Shown here: positions 50,427-59,443 of the stretch, in pieces
Numbering within the stretch: the stretch's first letter is position 1
Layout: every line of letters begins with the position of its first letter
NCBI GenBank assembly: GCA_938010385.1
Contig: CALLVD010000024.1
Coordinates: 23,132-87,131 of the forward strand
Direction of reading: 5' to 3'
Length of the DNA stretch: 64,000 bases
Source of the DNA: an uncultured Robiginitomaculum sp.
GTDB lineage: Bacteria; Pseudomonadota; Alphaproteobacteria; Caulobacterales; Maricaulaceae
Position numbers and translations under genes: made by a program
Notes under the pieces: generated by a model
Seen by the model: the letters and a program-made list of their open reading frames with translations, nothing else
Told to the model about the DNA's origin: nothing
Database searches by the model: none

Positions 50427-52171
50427 TATGATCCCGTCTCACCGCTGACGCGCTTAAAGCTCCAGCGCACGCGATTGGATTTATCTTCGCCGTTATTATC
50501 AGACAGGGCTTCGCCGGATATAACGAGTTGCTCGCACCGCTCCGGCGCGCGGCCCCGGCCCAGATAAACGGAGGGCTCTAAGGCCAGCTTTAATCCGTCC
50601 GTGCGAAAGCGCCAGCCGTCCTTGCCGGGTAATATCAACAAGGCACTGCGCATATCCCGCGACAGGGTCGCGCGCACATCCGGATGAAGATGAAAGCGGA
50701 TTTGAAACGCAAACCGGCTTTGTTTAAATTGCGGGGTCTCGCCGATGGGAACATAAAGGCAGTCTTCACCGCGCACATCATTACCGTCACCGGTCATAAA
50801 AATGCGGCGGCGATGATCCAGTCCGGTGGCGGCGCGATAGCCTTCATGAGCTGCGTCCAGCCAGACGTCCTCGCCTTCTTCAAGGCGCGCAGATGTAACG
50901 GGGCCGGCGTTTTTGGAAATGGCCGTGCCGAAGGCTTTTTTTGCAGCGCGGCCAAAGACAATCTCTCCGGCCGAGCAGTCATCAATAACCAATGTAGAGT
51001 GGGCCGCTGTTTCACGCACAGAGCTGCGCCAACCGGCCGGCTGGCTGTCATTAAAGCCGCAATTTACCACCATGCGCTTACCCCGCGCGCTCAGCTCAAA
51101 AGCCAGCGGGGCCAAATGGGCGCGCGTGTCAAATCCGACCGGCGGACTGTCGCCGGCGTCCGCAATGATAATTGTACGCCCCCGCTCCAGACGTTGATAG
51201 CCGGTATGCGGCATGTAGCTGAATGTTTTTGCCGGCCGAACGCCCGTCTTTTTCAGCAAGGCTTTAAGCGCTCCGGCGGGAATCTCTCCGCTGCCGTTAA
51301 AATTCGCAAGGGAGCCGTCACCCGGGTTAAAAAAGCTGAGCGCCGGAGCGATGCGGTCAATCGCACGCCGTGTTTGCTTGCTGCCGGCAATGCCGGAGAT
51401 TTTAAGCGCTTCTTCCACAGTCAATAAGGCCTGCAAAATATGCGCCGCTGCGGCCGGCCGGCGGCTGATATGGCCGCCATCCCCGTGGACTTGCCGCTCC
51501 AGCGCATCATCAAGCCGGTCTAAGTTTTTATCCAGTAAAACGCTGTCCGGCAGCATTGCGCCTGCCAAGGCCAGACTCGCGCTTGCCAAGAGCCGGTCTT
51601 GCCCTTCAGGCACGGCCATATAGTCTTTTTTCAGCCGCGCAATCTGGCGCGCGAGCAGGCCGCGCCGCTTGGCGGCAATTATGGGCGCCGTATCGCGGTC
51701 CCCGTCCAGCAGCGCGCCCCAACAGGCCAGCATGGCAAAACAGCGGCGGGCCAATATATCCGGGCGATAGGCAAAAATATTCCAGTCGGAATATACCGCG
51801 CCCCAATCATCCGTTAATTGCCGGGCCAGCGCGCCGGCCGCCGGGTCCTTGGATGCTGCCAGTTCGCGCAGCCAGTCAAAACCGTGCAGCGAGGCCGCAA
51901 AGGCCTCCGAGGGCAGGGATCGCTCCCAAGGGTGCGTGCCTTGGGGCAGGTCTATGGTTTGGCCGGCCGCGCTCAGCGTGCCGGACAGCAGGGCTTTGGC
52001 GGCCTGTCCGTCTGTCAGGGGCAAAAAGGCCGGGCGGGCCATAAAAGGCGGCGGAGGGGTGCGGCGGCGCGGCATTTTTCGCACAGGACTGCCCAAATCG
52101 CGGCGCACGGCGCGAACGGCTTGCCCGGCCCTGCGGGCGCGAACGCTCAAAAATGAGATGCGGCGCGCCAT
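50426..52171 (-). CDS. Heparinase II/III family protein
   Basis: The protein has 581 residues. The N-terminal half is helical (alpha/alpha toroid-like, residues ~60-330). The C-terminal half is beta-rich and contains HTGYQRLERGRTIIIADAG, LAPLAFELSARGKRMVVNCGFND and SSVRETAAHSTLVIDDCSAGEIVFG, typical of the heparinase II/III C-terminal domain. It probably cleaves or edits uronic-acid-containing polysaccharide. It is followed by a CapD-like sugar enzyme, so export or trimming of a surface polysaccharide is likely. Such proteins often follow rpe and rsmB in alphaproteobacteria. Confidence 0.87.
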   Translation of the reverse strand: MARRISFLSVRARRAGQAVRAVRRDLGSPVRKMPRRRTPPPPFMARPAFLPLTDGQAAKALLSGTLSAAGQTIDLPQGTHPWERSLPSEAFAASLHGFDWLRELAASKDPAAGALARQLTDDWGAVYSDWNIFAYRPDILARRCFAMLACWGALLDGDRDTAPIIAAKRRGLLARQIARLKKDYMAVPEGQDRLLASASLALAGAMLPDSVLLDKNLDRLDDALERQVHGDGGHISRRPAAAAHILQALLTVEEALKISGIAGSKQTRRAIDRIAPALSFFNPGDGSLANFNGSGEIPAGALKALLKKTGVRPAKTFSYMPHTGYQRLERGRTIIIADAGDSPPVGFDTRAHLAPLAFELSARGKRMVVNCGFNDSQPAGWRSSVRETAAHSTLVIDDCSAGEIVFGRAAKKAFGTAISKNAGPVTSARLEEGEDVWLDAAHEGYRAATGLDHRRRIFMTGDGNDVRGEDCLYVPIGETPQFKQSRFAFQIRFHLHPDVRATLSRDMRSALLILPGKDGWRFRTDGLKLALEPSVYLGRGRAPERCEQLVISGEALSDNNGEDKSNRVRWSFKRVSGETGS

Positions 52172-52178
52172 GGCGGTC

Positions 52179-52871
52179 TTATCCGTTTACGGCTTTCAGG
52201 GTCGCCCCGGACCCGCCGCGCAAGGCGGCAATATTCTGTGCATAGCTTCCGGCCTTACCGTGAAAGACAGCGGAGCCGGCCACCAAAGCGCTTGCGCCGG
52301 CGTCAATACAGAGCTGCGCCGTTTGCGGGTTCACGCCGCCGTCAACCTCAAGCTCTATGTCGCGGCCCGATGCGTCAATCAGGGCGCGTAATTGCTCGAT
52401 TTTTTTCAGCTGAGAATGAATGAATTTCTGTCCGCCGAAACCGGGATTGACGCTCATGACTAAAATCATGTCGAGCTGATCAATGACATATTCAACATCA
52501 TTAATCGGCGCGCCGGGGTTGAGCGCAATGCCGGCCTTTGCGCCGTAGTTGCGTATGGCCTGAAGGCTGCGGTGCAAATGCGGCCCGGCATCAGGATGAA
52601 TGGTGACGATATCCGCGCCGGCCTGCACGAAGGCTTCGAGCATGGGGTCAGCCGGCGTAATCATTAAATGCACGTCAAACGGCTTGTCACTGTGGGGGCG
52701 CAGGGCTTTGACGACAGCGGGACCGATGGTGATATTCGGGACATAATGCCCGTCCATCACATCCACATGGATCATGTCTGCACCGGCGGCGTCAATGGCG
52801 GCCACTTCCGCGCCTAATTTAGCAAAGTCAGCAGACAGAATGGACGGCGATATTTTTACGGCTTGGGTCAT
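52179..52871 (-). CDS. rpe: Ribulose-phosphate 3-epimerase
   Basis: Rpe (230 residues from ATG 52871, [12 protein letters not shown]) interconverts ribulose-5-P and xylulose-5-P. It is a TIM barrel with [81 protein letters not shown] and [12 protein letters not shown]. The track start is three codons further upstream. It is followed by the heparinase after 7 bp. Confidence 0.96.
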   Translation of the reverse strand: MTQAVKISPSILSADFAKLGAEVAAIDAAGADMIHVDVMDGHYVPNITIGPAVVKALRPHSDKPFDVHLMITPADPMLEAFVQAGADIVTIHPDAGPHLHRSLQAIRNYGAKAGIALNPGAPINDVEYVIDQLDMILVMSVNPGFGGQKFIHSQLKKIEQLRALIDASGRDIELEVDGGVNPQTAQLCIDAGASALVAGSAVFHGKAGSYAQNIAALRGGSGATLKAVNG

Positions 52872-52981
52872 ACGTCTCATTATCAGCCGGGCGGAAGCCG
52901 TGCAAGCGGCGCGGCAGACGCGCGCGGCGTTTCATACAGCTTACGTTAATGTTATCGCGCGGCTGTTTGCGTGCATAAAAA

Positions 52982-53009
52982 AAGCCCCGCACATCGGCGT
53001 GCGGGGCTT
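52982..53009 (-). terminator. Intrinsic terminator after the repeat lipoprotein
   Basis: AAGCCCCGCAC and GTGCGGGGCTT form an 11-bp stem around ATCGGC. The minus-strand transcript then has T7. On the plus strand the run is only TTC ATG TTTTTT, so it may act weakly in both directions. Confidence 0.9.
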
Positions 53010-53031
53010 CATGTTTTTTATGCGCAAACGC

Positions 53032-53925
53032 TTACTTGCGGATCGGCATATAATCATTGGTCGTATAGGCGCCTGTGTTTGTGTAGCCGCCATATGTCGT
53101 GCCGGTCGAGATGGCTGTGCCTTCATTCATGGCGCAAGAGCCGTCGCTTTGCTTGGACGATCCGGCCGGGCATGGCGCGGACTCGCCGCCATATGAGCTT
53201 GAGCCGTAAGACGTTGAGGAATTATAAGATCCTGAGCCGTAAGAGGTGTCGGAGCCGTAAGATGTTGAGCCATAGCTTGACTGCATACATGTGCCGTCGG
53301 CTGCTTTGGTTGTTCCGGCCGGACAGGCCGCTGTTTCAGCCGATGAGCTGTAAGATGACGAGCCATAGCTTGTGGTCGGCGCGCTGTAGCTTGACTGCAT
53401 ACAGGTTCCGTCACCGGCAGGCGTTGTGCCGGCCGGGCAATCGGCTGTGCCGGCGCTTGTGCTGTAAGATGAGGAGCTGCTGTAAGTCGGCGCGGTGTAT
53501 GTTGTTGCCGGCGCGCTGTAGCTTTGCTCTGCACATGTACCGTCACCGCTTGCCACTGTTCCGACCGGGCAAGGGGCTGTTTCGCCGCCATAGCTGATGG
53601 CCGGGGCCGGGGTGTAGGTCGGGTAAGTCTGAACCGGCGCAGGCGCCTGATAGACAGGAGCCGGGGCCTGATAAACAGGCGCGGCGCCGCAATTCATATT
53701 CTGAACAACAGAGCAATCTGCGTAAACTACTTGCTCAGGCTGGCTGTAACGGACCGGTTGGGCCGGCGCACAGGCATTTGGCAGGCAGCTGCCGCCTGAC
53801 TCATAGTCATAGACGTTGCCGTAGCGATTTGAAGATGAATGACCGGCGCAAGCAGTCAGAAAAAGCGCAGCTGCTCCTGTACCGACAAAGGCCGAAGAGC
53901 GAAGAATAGTGTTAAGTTTGCTCAT
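53032..53925 (-). CDS. Repeat-rich Ser/Tyr/Gly lipoprotein
   Basis: The protein has 297 residues from ATG 53925, which follows GGGAGG; the track start adds 14 residues. The lipoprotein signal is LFLTAC. The mature part is low complexity (S, Y, G, A, P). It contains four near-copies of a CPxGTxxxxDGTC unit, each with two cysteines (CPVGTVASGDGTC, CPAGTTPAGDGTC, CPAGTTKAADGTC, CPAGSSKQSDGSC), separated by SSYSAPTTSYGSS-like spacers. No enzyme fold is visible. It could be an outer-membrane or cell-surface structural protein. Strong terminator follows; it lies between rsmB and rpe. Confidence 0.8.
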   Translation of the reverse strand: MSKLNTILRSSAFVGTGAAALFLTACAGHSSSNRYGNVYDYESGGSCLPNACAPAQPVRYSQPEQVVYADCSVVQNMNCGAAPVYQAPAPVYQAPAPVQTYPTYTPAPAISYGGETAPCPVGTVASGDGTCAEQSYSAPATTYTAPTYSSSSSYSTSAGTADCPAGTTPAGDGTCMQSSYSAPTTSYGSSSYSSSAETAACPAGTTKAADGTCMQSSYGSTSYGSDTSYGSGSYNSSTSYGSSSYGGESAPCPAGSSKQSDGSCAMNEGTAISTGTTYGGYTNTGAYTTNDYMPIRK

Positions 53926-53995
53926 GTGAGCCTCCCAATTTGGTACAATCCGTACACATCTTTGCAACTCTTAGACCAAAAAGATTAAAAATAGT

Positions 53996-55360
53996 CTAAA
54001 CGTCGCGTATCAATTGCGCAGTAAAGAAGCCATCCATGCCCCCTTTATCGCTCAGCATATGAGGCAGAGCGCGCAACCAGCCTTGCGGGGTCACGCCCAT
54101 GGCCTCACCGGCCTTACCGAGTGTTAAGATTGGATTAAGGCGAAAATCGGGCCGCATCTTCAAAAATGACAGTATGCGCTGCTCTCCCTCGGCCGGTTGC
54201 AGGCTGCATGTGCAGTAAACCAGCGTCCCGCCGGGCTTGACCTGACGCGCGGCGGCCAGCAGCAAGCGGTCCTGAACCGCCGTTAAGCTCTCAACGTCTT
54301 TGGGCGCTTTGGTATAGGCCACATCAGGACGCCGGCGCAGGGTTCCGGTCGCGCTGCACGGCGCGTCGAGCAAAACAATATCAAAATCATGATCGCGCAC
54401 GCCGCGCCATTTTCCGGCGTCAACGGCAATGCATTTTGCGCTAAGCCCTGTGCGCTCCAAATTGTCTTTGACCTTTAAAAGGCGATGTTCAGACCGGTCG
54501 AGCGCAGTCACCTGCGCGCCGGCGGCGGCCAGTTGCAAGGTCTTGCCGCCGGGGGCCGCGCACATGTCCAGCGCCGTCTTGCCGGTCAAATCGCCCAATA
54601 TATTCACGGGTAGGGCGGCGGCGATGTCTTGGACCCACCACGCGCCGTCATGAAATCCGGGCAGGCCGACAATATTGCCGATATCAGCTTTGCGCACCGT
54701 TCGGGTCGGCAGCACTTGCGCGCCAATCTCTTCAGCCCATTTTTCTGCCTCGTCTTTATTCCGCAGGCTCAGATCCAGCGGCGGGGATTGGGTAATCTGC
54801 TCGGCAATCTTTGTGACCGCCTCCTCGCCATAAGCCCGCGTCCAGCTTTTACGCAGCCATTCCGGCAGGTTTTTCGCGACAGGGATTTTGGCGGCGTCGG
54901 CTTTGCCGGTATCGGCGACTTTGCGCAAAATGGCGTTGACCATGCCGGCGGCGTTGACGTCATTACGGTCTTTGGACGATTTCAGCGCTGCCACAGACTC
55001 GCCCACGGCGGCATGGACCGGCGTATCAAGATAGATCAGCTGCGCCGCTCCGGTCAGCAAAACCGCCATGGCAAAGGGCGCGGGTTGGCGCGATAAATGC
55101 TGCCCCACTGCGGCGTCCAGCTGCGCCAGCCGGCGCAGGGTTGTCGCCGCTATCAGCCGGGCAAAGGCGCGGTCGCGGGCGGTCAAATCGTCATAAGTAT
55201 GCGCTTTGGACAGGGCGACATCCAGAGCAAGCTTCTGCCCGATAACCCCCATAACGCCCCGCGCCGCCGCAATCCGCGCGCCGCGCCCGTCACTGCTCTT
55301 TTTCGGTTTTGTGCCCTGATAGCCGGCCGGCTTTGCGCCGCTGCGTGTCTCGTCGCTCAT
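53996..55360 (-). CDS. rsmB: 16S rRNA (cytosine967-C5)-methyltransferase RsmB-like
   Basis: The protein has 454 residues. The N-terminal NusB-like domain is visible (RLAQLDAAVGQHLSRQPAPFAMAVLLTGAAQLIYLDTPVHAAVGESVAALK). The C-terminal SAM domain has ALDMCAAPGGKTLQLAAAGAQVTALDRSEHRL, IVLLDAPCSATGTLRRRPDVAY with the first Cys, and LVYCTCSLQPAEGEQ with the second catalytic Cys. The N-terminal ~25 residues are basic and variable. The adjacency to rpe and heparinase is common in alphas. Confidence 0.92.
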   Translation of the reverse strand: MSDETRSGAKPAGYQGTKPKKSSDGRGARIAAARGVMGVIGQKLALDVALSKAHTYDDLTARDRAFARLIAATTLRRLAQLDAAVGQHLSRQPAPFAMAVLLTGAAQLIYLDTPVHAAVGESVAALKSSKDRNDVNAAGMVNAILRKVADTGKADAAKIPVAKNLPEWLRKSWTRAYGEEAVTKIAEQITQSPPLDLSLRNKDEAEKWAEEIGAQVLPTRTVRKADIGNIVGLPGFHDGAWWVQDIAAALPVNILGDLTGKTALDMCAAPGGKTLQLAAAGAQVTALDRSEHRLLKVKDNLERTGLSAKCIAVDAGKWRGVRDHDFDIVLLDAPCSATGTLRRRPDVAYTKAPKDVESLTAVQDRLLLAAARQVKPGGTLVYCTCSLQPAEGEQRILSFLKMRPDFRLNPILTLGKAGEAMGVTPQGWLRALPHMLSDKGGMDGFFTAQLIRDV

Positions 55361-55669
55361 AATGTGCTCTTATAATATGGGTTTGTTTGGGCGCTTTTAG
55401 GGGTAAGGGAGGCATTGGTCTACGCCTTTAAATCTTCACCCAATCTTTACCATGCCTTTTAACGCGGTCTTAGCCTCGCCGGGCTAGATGTGTCTCTGCA
55501 TTAACGCGGCGGCCGGGATTGGCCCGCATGAAAATGACGTGATCGTGACGATGCAAAAGATTCAAGGCCGGAAGGCATTTGCGCCGTATGTAAATTATAT
55601 AGCGCGGTGACGTCTTGGTTTTGATACCTTGGACTTAAACGCGAGCGTTTGGGATTTAAGGAGAGTGAT
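55361..55669. other. Divergent intergenic region rsmB / DUF1674 gene
   Basis: About 309 bp. It contains the upstream DNA for both genes. The right part ends in TTTAAGGAGAG, a good ribosome-binding site. I see no convincing terminator, RNA gene or additional ORF. The listed ORF 55501-55893 (-) is a shadow of DUF1674. Confidence 0.6.
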
Positions 55670-55939
55670 ATGGCGGATGACACAATGCCGGAAGACAGCG
55701 CGCAAGCGCAAGATCCGGTCCCTGTCGTTAAAAAGCCCGGCGCGGTCGAAATTGGCGCGGCGCCCGGCAAGCTGCTCAGCCCTGCTGCAAAGCGGGCGCT
55801 GCGCGAAGCTGCGGAGCGCCGAAAGGCGGCCGAAGCCTCGCCCTCTCCCAAAGCCCCGGATGAACGCGCCGGTCCGAAAGGTGTGGAGCCCACGCGCTAC
55901 GGCGATTGGGAGCGCGGCGGGATTGCCTACGATTTTTAA
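55670..55939 (+). CDS. DUF1674 protein (SDHAF4-like)
   Basis: The protein has 89 residues from ATG 55670, preceded by AAGGAGAGTGAT; the track starts earlier at 55649. It is Ala/Pro/Lys-rich and disordered for most of its length, then ends in EPTRYGDWERGGIAYDF. This is the diagnostic DUF1674 end, shared with mitochondrial SDHAF4, which helps insert FAD into or assemble succinate dehydrogenase. No sdh genes are nearby. Confidence 0.85.
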   Translation: MADDTMPEDSAQAQDPVPVVKKPGAVEIGAAPGKLLSPAAKRALREAAERRKAAEASPSPKAPDERAGPKGVEPTRYGDWERGGIAYDF

Positions 55940-56057
55940 ATCGGGGCGCAAAATGCCCTTCATACCTGTTTGAGCGGTTTTGCCTGTCCGGTGAGCGGAC
56001 AGGCGCAGCCATTAACAGTTACGCCCGATGTTCGGGTCAAATTATGGAGCATGCATT

Positions 56058-56837
56058 ATGCCTGCACTTCGTCCCTTAACCGCTTTAATCGGCGGTCTGG
56101 CCTTCACGGCTTTTTCTCCTGCCGCATTTGCCGGCTGCGGCGGTTATGCCGGTCAGCCTGCCAATGCCTGTAATCCGGGTGCTGTCTATTCCGCATCCCC
56201 GTACCAAACAGCGCCTGTGCAAGTCGCTTACGGTCAGCCTTATGATTATCTGAATTCAGTCAATTTCAAGCAGACGCCGAATGTGAACGTGCTGCGCGTT
56301 CAATCCGGCGCGGCTTTGGCGCCATTGTCCGGTCATCCGACAGCGTTTTGGGGCGGCTGCTCTAACTCTGCCGGCGCGCCGAGCCCGTATTGCGGCGCTC
56401 CTGCTGCGCGTCCCGCCCCGGCGGCGCGCCCTGTCTACGCGCCGAGCCCTGCGCCTGTGTCGTCTGTACGATACGGTGATGCCGGCCTGACGCCCGGTCA
56501 CGCTTATGTCAGCCACAACACAATTGTGCACCGCATGCCGCCGGTAGCCGCAACGCCGTCCGAGACGGCCATGCTGCGCAGCCGCCAAACGACATCGTAT
56601 TCCGGCGGCACGACTGCCGGCGGCGGCTGGAAGCAAGTCTCCGGCCCGACCGTTGTTGACGGCATGCTCGCCACGCAGGTTCTGTGTAAACAGCCTGAGC
56701 CTGCGCCGGCGCAAGTGAGCCAAAGCTACCAGGTTGTGCGCCCGGTGATCGAGGTCGGTTATCCGGTCCCCGTTGCCGTTCGCGGTCCTGTCTGCGAAGC
56801 CCCGCAAGCGGGCAGAGGGTATCGCTACGGCCGTTAA
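56058..56837 (+). CDS. Small-domain exported Ala/Pro/Tyr-rich protein
   Basis: The protein has 259 residues from ATG 56058 (MPALRPLTALIGG), with GGAG upstream. A signal peptide ends around AFAGCGG. The mature part is rich in Ala, Pro, Tyr and Gln and contains cysteines (CNPG, GGCSN, YCGAP, VLCKQPEPAP, GPVCEAP). The end reads SYQVVRPVIEVGYPVPVAV. The same block recurs in the protein at 56988, so they are related. Function is unknown. An intrinsic terminator follows. Confidence 0.72.
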   Translation: MPALRPLTALIGGLAFTAFSPAAFAGCGGYAGQPANACNPGAVYSASPYQTAPVQVAYGQPYDYLNSVNFKQTPNVNVLRVQSGAALAPLSGHPTAFWGGCSNSAGAPSPYCGAPAARPAPAARPVYAPSPAPVSSVRYGDAGLTPGHAYVSHNTIVHRMPPVAATPSETAMLRSRQTTSYSGGTTAGGGWKQVSGPTVVDGMLATQVLCKQPEPAPAQVSQSYQVVRPVIEVGYPVPVAVRGPVCEAPQAGRGYRYGR

Positions 56838-56857
56838 GCCTGAAGCGCCTTAAACAG

Positions 56858-56889
56858 AAAAGGCGCTCGCGAAAGCGGGGGCCTTTTTT
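56858..56889 (+). terminator. Intrinsic terminator
   Basis: AAAGGCGCTCGC-GAAA-GCGGGGGCCTTTTTT forms a long hairpin (GAAA tetraloop, one G-G mismatch, one U-G pair) followed by six T. Confidence 0.85.
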
Positions 56890-56987
56890 GATTCAGCCGC
56901 GCAAATTCCCCTGTCACGAGACTCGACTCGACCCGGCACGGGCTTTGCATTTGTATGTCTTAAAATTGTAAGGCCAAAGGAAACGCC

Positions 56988-57431
56988 ATGAAACTGTATC
57001 GTATTGCCCCACTCCTCGCATTTGCTGCTGCAACAGCTTTGCCTGCCGCCGCCCAGTGCGCCGGAACCACATGTTCTTGGACCCAAGCGGCGCCAAGTGC
57101 GTCTTATTCGTCCTACAGCAGCGCGTCGTCCTACGGCATTCCGGCGTCACAGCGCATGCCGGGCTTGGCCGCGGATGAGTATCTGTGCCCGACCGATTGC
57201 GCGACATCTGTCAATGTCCCGGCCGGCGGCCGCGTGCTTGACTGCTTTAAAGTTTGCAAAAAAGCCCCGCCTGCGCCGGTCTACCAGAGCTATACCCAAG
57301 CTTACCAAGTTGTGCGCCCGGTGGTTTATGTGAATTATCCGGTGCCGGTCGCTCTGCCGAGCTGCCCGATTTATGACGCGCCAAGCCGTTATGGCAGCCG
57401 TTATAATTATCAGGCGCGCTCTTGCCGCTAA
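56988..57431 (+). CDS. Small secreted Cys-rich protein, paralogue of the 56058 product
   Basis: The protein has 147 residues with a clean signal peptide (MKLYRIAPLLAFAAATALPAAAQ). It has eight or more cysteines, including QCAGTTCSW and YLCPTDCA, and DCFKVCKK. The region AYQVVRPVVYVNYPVPVALPSCP repeats the C-terminal block of the neighbouring protein. Its site just upstream of pspF (convergent) is probably incidental. Function is unknown. A small cell-surface or matrix protein is possible. Confidence 0.72.
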   Translation: MKLYRIAPLLAFAAATALPAAAQCAGTTCSWTQAAPSASYSSYSSASSYGIPASQRMPGLAADEYLCPTDCATSVNVPAGGRVLDCFKVCKKAPPAPVYQSYTQAYQVVRPVVYVNYPVPVALPSCPIYDAPSRYGSRYNYQARSCR

Positions 57432-57453
57432 GGCTTTAAAAATTTCTGATATG

Positions 57454-57488
57454 AAAACCGCGTCTTGATTAATCAGGGCGCGGTTTTT
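57454..57488. terminator. Bidirectional intrinsic terminator
   Basis: AAAACCGCG and CGCGGTTTT pair around TCTTGATTAATCAGGG, with T-rich flanks on both strands (TTTTTATTTTTT on the plus strand). It serves the plus-strand 56988 gene and the minus-strand pspF, whose stop codon lies in its edge. Confidence 0.8.
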
Positions 57489-58497
57489 ATTTTTTCAGGC
57501 CGTGCTTTCGTAAAAGACCGCGAAAGCTGTGATAGGTCAGGCCGAGATAATCCGCCGCCTTGCCCTGATGATTGCCGCTGCGCGCCAGCGCGTCCGTCAC
57601 AAGTGACAGCTCATAAGCATTGACGCGCTTATAAAAATCCGTGCCCTCTGCGGCCGGCGTTTTTGCCGCCTGCGGCACATCTTGCGCCGGCGTTTCTCCC
57701 CCGGGCCGCCACGGCGCGGCAAACGGGTCCAGCGTAATATCACTGATAGGCCCGTCAAATGTGTTATCGTCCAGTATCGCCATGCCGGTCGCGCGCTCGG
57801 CCACGTTTTTCAGCTCGCGCACATTGCCCGGCCAATCGTGCCCGGTCATGAAGGCAAGAATATCCGGCGAGAAGCCGGGAAAGCTGTCCGCGCCAATCTC
57901 CGCCGCCATGCGCCGCCCGAAGCTCTCTGCCAACGGGATGATGTCGGCCTTGCGCGCGCGCAGCGGCGGCAGGGTAATCACGTCGAAAGCGAGGCGGTCA
58001 AGCAGGTCCGCGCGAAACTCACCGGCCTTCACGGCGGCCGGCAGGTCCACATTCGTCGCGCCGATAACGCGCACATCCACTGTCAGAGTCTGATCCCCGC
58101 CCAGCCGTTCAAATTGGCCGTATTCAATGACCCGCAAAAGCTTTTCCTGCACCCGGGGCGAGGCGGTGGCAATCTCATCCAAGAATAACGTCCCGCTGTC
58201 CGCGCGTTCAAACCGTCCTGCCCGTCGCTTGCTCGCGCCTGTAAACGCGCCGGCCTCATGGCCAAACAGCTCGCTGTCGAGCAGATCATCATTAAGCGCC
58301 GCGCAGTTCACCGCCAAATAGGTCTTATCCCAGCGCGGGGAGAGGAAATGCAGCCGCGCCGCAATCAGCTCTTTACCCGTGCCGCGCTCCCCGACCACCA
58401 GCATAGAGCGGTCCAGCGCGGCGCTGTGGGAGACCCGGTCCAGCGTGGCCAAAAACGCGGGCGATGAGCCGATTAATTGCGGGGGTATAGCCGTCAT
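57487..58497 (-). CDS. pspF: Phage shock operon activator PspF (sigma-54 enhancer-binding)
   Basis: The protein has 336 residues without an N-terminal regulatory domain, as expected for PspF. AAA+ motifs are Walker A GERGTGKE, the sigma-54 contact GAFTGA (near 83), Walker B SGTLFLDEIATAS, and NVRELKNVAERA in sensor region. The C-terminal Fis-type helix-turn-helix ends in HQGKAADYLGLTYHSFRGLLRKHGLKK. It is divergent from pspA and would activate the sigma-54 promoter at 58633; PspA normally represses it. Confidence 0.95.
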   Translation of the reverse strand: MTAIPPQLIGSSPAFLATLDRVSHSAALDRSMLVVGERGTGKELIAARLHFLSPRWDKTYLAVNCAALNDDLLDSELFGHEAGAFTGASKRRAGRFERADSGTLFLDEIATASPRVQEKLLRVIEYGQFERLGGDQTLTVDVRVIGATNVDLPAAVKAGEFRADLLDRLAFDVITLPPLRARKADIIPLAESFGRRMAAEIGADSFPGFSPDILAFMTGHDWPGNVRELKNVAERATGMAILDDNTFDGPISDITLDPFAAPWRPGGETPAQDVPQAAKTPAAEGTDFYKRVNAYELSLVTDALARSGNHQGKAADYLGLTYHSFRGLLRKHGLKK

Positions 58498-58632
58498 ATT
58501 AGTAAATTATACTAAATATAGCCGGTTTTCAATGCTAATCATTAGTATTATTGACTATAAATATATATCGCCAAGATATAATTTTTGGAAAAATATTGTT
58601 ATAAAACAACGCTTTATAAGATTAATACGGAC

Positions 58633-58650
58633 TTGGCACGGACCCTGCAA
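58633..58650 (+). promoter_or_regulatory. Sigma-54 (-24/-12) promoter of pspA
   Basis: TTGGCACGGACCCTGCAA matches the consensus TGGCACG-N4-TTGCA, with GG and GC at the essential places. It lies about 97 bp upstream of the pspA ATG. The AT-rich 58500-58620 segment is a fit place for IHF and PspF sites. PspF is encoded next door. Confidence 0.85.
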
Positions 58651-58746
58651 TTCACTTGGCATAGCCGGCACGGATGATTGGCGGACACTTCTTTTAACCC
58701 CTGACTACCCCACCCAAAAACACACCGAATATCTAAGGAGATTGAA

Positions 58747-59430
58747 ATGGGAATTTTTTCACGCATGGGCGACATCATTAATTCAAACTTGAATGCGATG
58801 GTCGACAAAGCCGAAAACCCTGAAAAAATCGCGCGTCTGATTATTTCTGAAATGGAAGACACGCTGATTGAAGTGCGCACAAACGCCGCCCGCTCGATTG
58901 CCGAGCGCAAAGAGCTGACGCGCAAAGCTGCCGCTTTTGATGCGCGCGCTGCGGAATGGGGCGCTAAGGCTGAGCTGGCGCTGACCAAAGACCGCGAAGA
59001 TTTGGCCCGGGGCGCGGTGCAGGCCAAGCAGCAAGCGGCGCAAATGGCCGCCGTTGTGCGCAGCGAAATTGAGGTCTTGGACGAAACTGTTTCCAAAGCC
59101 GATGATGACTTGAAAAAGCTGCAATCAAAGCTGGACGAGGCCAAGGCCAAGCATAAATCCCTCATCATGCGCGGACAAACGGCGCAGAGCCGCATTAAGG
59201 TGCGCAGCCAAATCACCGATACGAAAGTCGATGACGCGCTGGCCCGCTATGAGCGGATGGAACGCAAAGTCGACGAGCTCGAAGCCCATGTTGAAGCGTT
59301 CGATCTGGGCCAAGGGCAAACCCTTGAATCTCAGTTCGCTGAAATCGAAGCCGATGAGGCGGTCGAATCCGAGCTTGAAGCGCTTAAGGCCAAGCTGAAA
59401 AAGCCGGCGCGCAAGGCCGCAAATAAGTAA
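58747..59430 (+). CDS. pspA: Phage shock protein PspA
   Basis: PspA (227 residues) is a coiled-coil ESCRT-III-like protein that protects the inner membrane and inhibits PspF. The amphipathic start MGIFSRMGDIINSNLNAMVDKAENPEKIARLIISEMEDTLIEVR is classical. Long helices follow (ALTKDREDLARGAVQAKQQAAQMAAVVRSEIEVLDETV). Start ATG 58747 follows AAGGAG. The promoter is sigma-54 type. A hairpin separates it from pspB. Confidence 0.96.
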   Translation: MGIFSRMGDIINSNLNAMVDKAENPEKIARLIISEMEDTLIEVRTNAARSIAERKELTRKAAAFDARAAEWGAKAELALTKDREDLARGAVQAKQQAAQMAAVVRSEIEVLDETVSKADDDLKKLQSKLDEAKAKHKSLIMRGQTAQSRIKVRSQITDTKVDDALARYERMERKVDELEAHVEAFDLGQGQTLESQFAEIEADEAVESELEALKAKLKKPARKAANK

Positions 59431-59443
59431 GCGTAACAGAATA

